Below, piece by piece: positions 63,253 through 64,000 of a DNA stretch of 64,000 bases. Position numbers and translations under genes: made by a program. The stretch lies in the NCBI GenBank assembly GCA_965249645.1, contig CBDFML010000012.1, positions 310,001-374,000 on the forward strand, written 5' to 3'. How positions within the stretch are numbered: the stretch's first letter is position 1; each line of letters opens with the position of its first letter. Origin of the DNA: CAVOEB01 sp965249645. Its GTDB lineage: Bacteria; Pseudomonadota; Alphaproteobacteria; UBA828; JAPUJA01. The notes beneath the pieces are model-generated. The model was not told the DNA's origin and did no database searches. It saw only the letters and a program-made list of their open reading frames with translations.

Positions 63253-63642
63253 TTATCTGTTGCCGCCCTCAGTTTTCCCGCCCGCCTCGACCCAGGCGCG
63301 AAAGCCGCCGGCCATGGTGCAGATCTTCTCCAGCCCCATGTCCTGGGCAGTCTTCGCGCCCAGCGCGGAGCGGCCGCCGCTGGCGCAGTAGAACACGAGC
63401 AGCTTGCCCGAGCTGAACGCCTCGTTGTGGGTGGGCAGCGACGGGTCGATGGCGAACTCGAGCATGCCGCGCGGCGTTGTGACGGCGCCGGGAACGGTGC
63501 CCGTGCGCTCGATCTCGGGGGGCTCGCGCAGGTCGATGAAGAGAACGTCGGCGTTGCCGTGGATCTTTCGGGCTTCGTCGACCTCGATGGTTTCGATCGC
63601 GTCGTTCGCCTCGGCGATCAGGTCCATGGCTGTTTGGGGCAT
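63253..63642 (-). CDS. Rhodanese-like domain protein
   Basis: A 129-residue single-domain rhodanese. DVLFIDLREPPEIERTGTVPGA is the first half; the active-site loop is FYCASGGRSALGAKTAQDMG with the catalytic cysteine, and the C-terminus MAGGFRAWVEAG is typical. It transfers sulfane sulfur; the partner is unknown. The RadC-like gene ends 28 bp before its start on the same strand. Confidence 0.9.
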   Translation of the reverse strand: MPQTAMDLIAEANDAIETIEVDEARKIHGNADVLFIDLREPPEIERTGTVPGAVTTPRGMLEFAIDPSLPTHNEAFSSGKLLVFYCASGGRSALGAKTAQDMGLEKICTMAGGFRAWVEAGGKTEGGNR

Positions 63643-63670
63643 AGGATCTCCTTTCGAGCGGATGGCTGGG

Positions 63671-64000
63671 TCAGATCAGGCCTAGCGTCTTGAACGACGC
63701 ATGACCGTGCCGCGTGACGATGACATGGTCGTGCACGGCGATGCCGAGTCTGCGCCCCGCCTCGACGACCTCCCGGGTCATCTCGACGTCGGCGGCGGAC
63801 GAGGTGGCTTCGCCGCCTGGGTGATTATGCACCATGACGATGGCCGAGTCACCGAGGTCGAGCGCGCGCTTGATGACCTCACGGGGATAGAGCGGCGTGT
63901 GGTTGACGGTGCCGCGCTGCTGGACCTCGTCCGCCATCAGGTTGTTCTGGTTGTCGAGGAAGAGGATGCGGAACTGCTCGGTCTTTTCGCGGCCCATGGC
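63671..64000 (-). CDS. radC: RadC-like JAB-domain protein (5' end outside the window)
   Basis: The last 110 or so residues of a RadC/JAB1-type protein. Seen: FRILFLDNQNNLMADEVQQRGTVN and the metal motif VMVHNHPGGEATSSAADVEMT, with histidines and aspartate of the JAMM site, ending RHGHASFKTLGLI. The frame continues past 64000, so an internal methionine at 63997 is not a start. Role in DNA repair is unproven for this family. Confidence 0.9.
   Translation of the reverse strand, partial: AMGREKTEQFRILFLDNQNNLMADEVQQRGTVNHTPLYPREVIKRALDLGDSAIVMVHNHPGGEATSSAADVEMTREVVEAGRRLGIAVHDHVIVTRHGHASFKTLGLI

Noticed and set aside
63185..63416. Short forward frames over the selC-rhodanese interval
   Set aside because: They overlap the tRNA, repeat copy E or the well-supported rhodanese gene and have no protein-like features.

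Overview
The window looks like a high-GC alphaproteobacterial chromosome segment, plausibly Rhodospirillales-like. Supporting this are a DUF1476 (F1-ATPase zeta-type) gene, a class II DAHP synthase, the purC-purS-purQ-purL-bolA-grxD order, a complete SUF operon behind an Rrf2 regulator, and the trmJ-rpsD neighbourhood. Most genes are tightly packed with 1-4 bp stop/start overlaps. I saw no phage, plasmid, transposase, integrase or CRISPR genes.

Layout. 0-4.1 kb: a partial gene end, an AT-rich regulatory stretch, a trimethylamine dehydrogenase-type flavoprotein and a GcvT-family methyl/C1 transferase. 4.1-10.3 kb: a strong terminator, a cobalamin riboswitch and a btuB-btuF-btuC-btuD-tonB operon. 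10.4-17.5 kb: glutathione-dependent formaldehyde oxidation (ADH class III, S-formylglutathione hydrolase), a PLP lyase, a class IV aminotransferase resembling (R)-amine transaminases, a succinate-semialdehyde-type dehydrogenase and glutathione reductase. 17.5-27.1 kb: DAHP synthase, NAD salvage (nicotinate phosphoribosyltransferase, NadE), GluRS, CysRS, citramalate synthase, TrmJ. 27.2-29.2 kb: a reverse-strand Rieske oxygenase/hydrolase pair, followed by a second copy of the trmJ 3' end. 29.6-38.9 kb: rpsD, an ASCH protein, a DOPA-dioxygenase-family protein, grxD, bolA, the pur genes, an NRDE protein, DUF1476, purB. 39.0-42.9 kb: a four-gene catabolic operon with two enolase-superfamily enzymes. 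43.1-49.9 kb: the SUF operon. 49.9-57.3 kb: two MFS transporters, an enoyl-CoA hydratase, a selenoprotein, and a divergent TetR/NmrA pair with palindromic operators. 57.3-59.5 kb: a mosaic with a truncated quinone oxidoreductase, a GFA-family gene and an imine-reductase-like dehydrogenase. 59.7-63.15 kb: selA, selB and selC. The right end holds a rhodanese and a partial RadC.

The main discovery is a selenocysteine system. The two apparently separate frames 54016-54471 and 54490-55215 are one gene read through an in-frame UGA (U-P-F-C motif), a PrdB/GrdB-family selenoprotein. The machinery that decodes it (selA, selB, tRNA-Sec) lies 4.5-8 kb downstream. selA carries an apparent one-base frameshift in a G-rich run. 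A family of two-hairpin interspersed repeats (five copies, one pair of hairpins showing a compensatory base change) and two cases of duplicated gene 3' ends flanking reverse-strand cassettes are also worth attention.

Functional themes: C1 and methylated-amine handling (TMADH-like, GcvT-like, glutathione-linked formaldehyde oxidation, GFA protein), Fe-S and redox metabolism (SUF, GrxD/BolA, Gor), cobalamin uptake, and selenium use.
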